Under the pieces are notes generated by a model. It worked only from the letters and a program-made list of their open reading frames with translations. It did no database searches and was not told the origin of the DNA. 64,000 nucleotides of DNA from Physella acuta. Its lineage: Eukaryota; Mollusca; Gastropoda; Physidae. The position numbers and the translations under genes are program-made. The stretch is taken from assembly GCF_028476545.1 (NCBI RefSeq), contig NW_026732991.1, forward strand, positions 67,001 through 131,000, read 5' to 3'. Below, piece after piece: positions 60,912 to 64,000 of this stretch. How positions within the stretch are numbered: the stretch's first letter is position 1; the number at the start of each line of letters is the position of its first letter.

Positions 60912-63663
60912 TTACAGTGTTGTTTTATTTTCTTTCTTTGTTTCTTTGCTTTTTGTCTTTTTGTTCTTGCCCGATTTGTTTTTCTTTTGAATTTTTGTCT
61001 TTTTGTTCTTGCCCGATTTGTTTGTCTTTAGAGTTTTTGTCTTTTTGTCTTTTTTTGGTTCGTCCAATAGGTTTCGCTTTTCTTTTTTCACAAGTGTGTA
61101 CATAGGTTCTAGAACTTTCCTAGCCTGGTGTAGAACTGCACACTCCAACTCCTGTTTCTTGGCGTCGCTAGGTTTACCCTCTTGACTCAATTCCCGCCAG
61201 ATTTTCGTGACGTTCTTTTTGGCTTTTCTGCCATGGTCACATTTACCTCCCTTTGTTGTTCCGCCTAGGTCCTCAGCTTTGCACGATGCAGTTAAAAAGT
61301 CTCCCATAATATCTCTGTGGTTGTTTTTATTAGTTTTATTTAGAAGGCCTTTGACGAGAAAGTAAGTGGCAGTCAAGTCAATATGTACCTGTAGACACAT
61401 ATAAGAACAATCATGATTTAGGTCGTAATATTGTAGCAAAGTCATAATTTATTCGGAGTTTGTCTTTCTTCACATGTATGTTATGGGGAGACAATTCAAA
61501 ACATCACAATTGACCACACACACGCATGTATACACAATCAAACAATTCAAGGATAATAATCACTTAATTAATCTCAAGAGGTAATTATACTTTTCATTCA
61601 ACCAGCTCCCTATACGATAACAACCAAGTATTCAAGTGAGTTGGGCTTGGTGTTTAAATCCTCCATCATATACTAAATTAAGAACGAAGAAGAAGAAGAA
61701 GCGACTCAACATTAAATTTATCTAAACGTCTTTAGCTTTCTACCTTTTGTATTGTATAATCGTTTTCTGAATTTCGGAAATATACATCTAGATGGAATTT
61801 TTCTTTACAAGTGTTGAACAACTGTGGTGCTAAGTTTTTCTCTATCTGTAAATATTGTAAATATTTTCATGAATAATTTTAGATATGTAAGTTCAATGAC
61901 TATTTTTTTTTATAAATATTGTAATAAATAAATAAATAATATGATAATTCAATTGATTTTTGTAAAACTGTAATAATTAAATAAATAATATGATAATTGA
62001 ATTAATTTTTGTAAAACTGTAATAATTAAATAAATAATATGATAATTCAATTGATTTTTGTAAAACTGTAATAGTTAAACAAATAATATGATAATTGAAT
62101 TAATTTTTGTAAAACTGTAATAATTAAATAAATAATATGATAAATTAAATCAGCTCTACGTGTTCGATATATATGTTCATGTAACGTAAGGTCTTGTTCG
62201 GTCAGTTCTAACTTTACCTGTTTGGTATTTATGTTCATGTAACGTAAGGTCTTGTTCGGTCAGTTCTAACTTTACCTGTTTGGTATTTATGTTCATGTAA
62301 CGTAAGGTCTTGTTCGGTCAGTTCTAACTTTACCTGTTTGGTATTTATGTTCATGTAACGTAAGGTCTTGTTCGGTCAGTTCTAACTTTACCTGTTTGGT
62401 ATTTATGTTCATGTAACGTAAGGTCTTGTTCGGTCAGTTCTACCTTTACCTGTTTGGTATTTATGATCATGAAACGTAAGGTCTTGTTCAGTCAGTTCTA
62501 CCTTTACCTGTTTGGTATTTATGTTCATGTAACGTAAGGTCTTGTTCGGTCAGTTCTAACTTTACCTGTTTGGTATTTATGTTCATGTAACGTAAGGTCT
62601 TGTTCGGTCAGTTCTAACTTTACCTGTTTGGTATTTATGTTCATGTAACGTAAGGTCTTGTTCGGTCAGTTCTACCTTTACCTGTTTGGTATTTATGTTC
62701 ATGAAACGTAAGGTCTTGTTTGGTCAGTTCTACCTTTACCTGTTTGGTATTTATGTTCATGTAACGTAAGGTCTTGTTCAGTCAGTTCTACCTTTATCTG
62801 TGTGGCATTTATGTTCATGTAACGTAAGGTCTTGTTTGGTCAGTTCTACCTTTACCTGTTTGGTATTTATGTTCATGTAACGTAAGGTCTTGTTCAGTCA
62901 GTTCTACCTTTATCTGTGTGGCATTTATGTTCATGTAACGTAAGGTCTTGTTCGGTCAGTTCTACCTTTACCTGTTTGGTATTTATGTTCATGTAACGTA
63001 AGGTCTTGTTCGGTCAGTTCTACCTTTATCTGTTTGGCATTTATGTTCATGTAACGTAAGGTCTTGTTTGGTCAGTTCTACCTTTATCTGTTTGGCATTT
63101 ATGTTCATGTAACGTAAGGTCTTGTTCGGTCAGTTCTAACTTTACCTGTTTGGTATTTATGTTCATGTAACGTAAGGTCTTGTTTGGTCAGTTCTACCTT
63201 TATCTGTTTGGCATTTATGTTCATGTAACGTAAGGTCTTGTTCAGTCAGTTCTACCTTTATCTGTTTGGCATTTATGTTCATGTAACGTAAGGTCTTGTT
63301 CGGTCAGTTCTACCTTTACCTGTTTGGTATTTATGTTCATGTAACGTAAGGTCTTGTTCAGTCAGTTCTACCTTTACCTGTTTGGTATTTATGTTCATGT
63401 AACGTAAGGTCTTGTTCGGTCAGTTCTAACTTTACCTTTTCGATAGCATTGTTCAGGTGGTTAAGGGTCTTATTCAGGAATTCCTCCAGCCCATCCAGCC
63501 GATCAGCACTTATGTGTGGCGGCATATTGTCTTGACTGTTTTTCCCTCTTGTACAAGGACAGGCAGTAGAACGACGCATCACTGACGAGACCGCAGCTGG
63601 ACATGCAACAATACAAAAAAAAATTAGAACTTCTGCAACGTAAGGATGGGACGGTGTGGTCAT
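60912..63663 (-). CDS. Putative secreted coiled-coil, lysine-rich protein, two exons (unknown family)
   Basis: Exons on the minus strand: 63663-63436 (76 codons) and 61388-60912 (158 codons plus stop), both junctions in phase 0, giving 234 residues. Exon 1 ends GAAAAG|GTAAAG. Exon 2 follows TGTGTCTACAG, with a CTAAA branch-point candidate upstream. Residues 1-27 (VLIFFCIVACPAAVSS core) look like a signal peptide. LDGLEEFLNKTLNHLNNAIEK, running into VHIDLTATYFLVKGLLN, forms a heptad-like helix across the junction. Cysteines follow at 112, 126 and 159. NxT sequons lie at N64, N93 and N135, suiting secretion. The tail is Lys-rich, with NKSGKNKKTK duplicated. No known family is recognised. Alternative: the first exon could begin at 63596 after a T-rich tract ending in CCAG, with an upstream exon outside the window. 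The intron holds the 49- and 58-bp arrays. Confidence 0.55.
61925..62145. repeat. 49-bp AT-rich tandem repeat in the intron
   Basis: About 4.5 copies with exact 49-bp spacing, marked by ATGATAATTSAATTRATTTT and TGTAAAACTGTAATARTTAA. Two alternating versions (TTCAATTG and TTGAATTA) imply that a 98-bp dimer was duplicated. Confidence 0.88.
62178..63435 (-). repeat. 58-bp x 22 array that copies a 5' splice site
   Basis: Twenty-two units at an unvarying 58-bp spacing (AAGGTCTTGTT at 62188 and every 58 bp to 63406). On the minus strand, the unit is exactly the first 58 intron bases after exon 1: it starts GTAAAGTTAG and ends CCAAACAG. Each unit boundary therefore recreates CAG|GTAAAG, a good match to the animal 5' splice-site consensus. 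Counting by eye, 15 internal boundaries keep GT and 6 read AT (CAGATAAAG); the 22nd is the exon boundary itself (AAG|GTAAAG). The AT versions also carry a linked change, GGCATTT for GGTATTT on the plus strand. Confidence 0.9.
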
Positions 63664-63890
63664 GTGGTAGTTCGGATCTAGTTCGGCTAGTGACACCACG
63701 ACGTCCCTGAGTCCACTCAGCTCTGATGGGTACCTGACTTGGGAAAGTATAGGCGGTGGTGCATAGTGCTGACCACACCATCAATTCATAAGCCGAGGTC
63801 AAGAAACATGAATTTTACTTTTTCTGCCCAATGGATCGCTAGGTCTATAGAGGATTATTTACTACGTTTGTGTATGTGGGGTGTATGGTG
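63664..63890. other. Upstream region of the minus-strand gene
   Basis: Overlapping minus-strand frames (for example MTSAYELMVWSALCTTAYTF at 63802) run through it. No promoter motif is convincing. Whether the mRNA begins here or is spliced from an exon beyond the window is not decidable. Confidence 0.35.
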
Positions 63891-63899
63891 TCACCACTT

Positions 63900-64000
63900 G
63901 AATACAGGTATATAGTGGTGATTGTGCACGTACATATGGTGTGTTGAGGGTTGTATGCAGGTATATAGTGGTTAATCAACAACAGGTATATAGTGGTGAT
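63900..64000. repeat. Start of a short tandem repeat running off the window
   Basis: CAGGTATATAGTGGTGAT or close variants occur near 63906, 63957 and 63982 with variable spacing. The last copy reaches the window end. Confidence 0.65.

Overview
The window is eukaryotic: it has spliced genes with GT-AG introns, a short GC-poor promoter, poly(A) signals, hAT-type MITEs and a LINE remnant. The gene content, intron sizes and repeat style suggest a lophotrochozoan animal, most likely a mollusc. The taxon is an inference.

Layout. (1) 1-1950: an AT microsatellite, poly-G tracts and a 31-bp minisatellite. (2) 1970-7140: a complete seven-exon plus-strand gene for PRCC, a nuclear spliceosome-associated protein. 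(3) 7.86-47.3 kb: a roughly 39-kb array of degenerate TTACGG/GGTTAC-type repeats, all in one orientation. It is punctuated by four nearly identical 213-bp unique modules (8628, 22748, 32893, 40205). It contains two blocks of a 28-bp satellite, higher-order repeats of about 320 bp, several hAT-like MITEs and a LINE 3' end. (4) 47.3-58.4 kb: a chain of unrelated minisatellites (35, 37, 16, 31, 30, about 20 and 22 bp) alternating with a segmental duplication (51085-52205 and 53886-55845). The second copy of that duplication carries a MITE whose empty site is preserved in the first copy. (5) 58.4-60.9 kb: AT-rich sequence without a recognised gene. (6) 60912-63663: a minus-strand two-exon gene for a small, probably secreted, coiled-coil and lysine-rich protein of unknown family. 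Its intron starts with a 58-bp unit repeated exactly 22 times, so the 5' splice site itself has been tandemly copied. (7) 63.9 kb to the end: the start of another short tandem repeat.

Only the two genes look protein-coding. The very long open frames within the arrays (up to about 4.4 kb, in all three forward frames at once) follow from stop-free satellites whose period is not a multiple of three. The points most worth following up are the 22-fold 5' splice-site array, the polarised macro-repeat made of a 213-bp module plus a telomere-like array, and the hAT insertion with its natural empty site.
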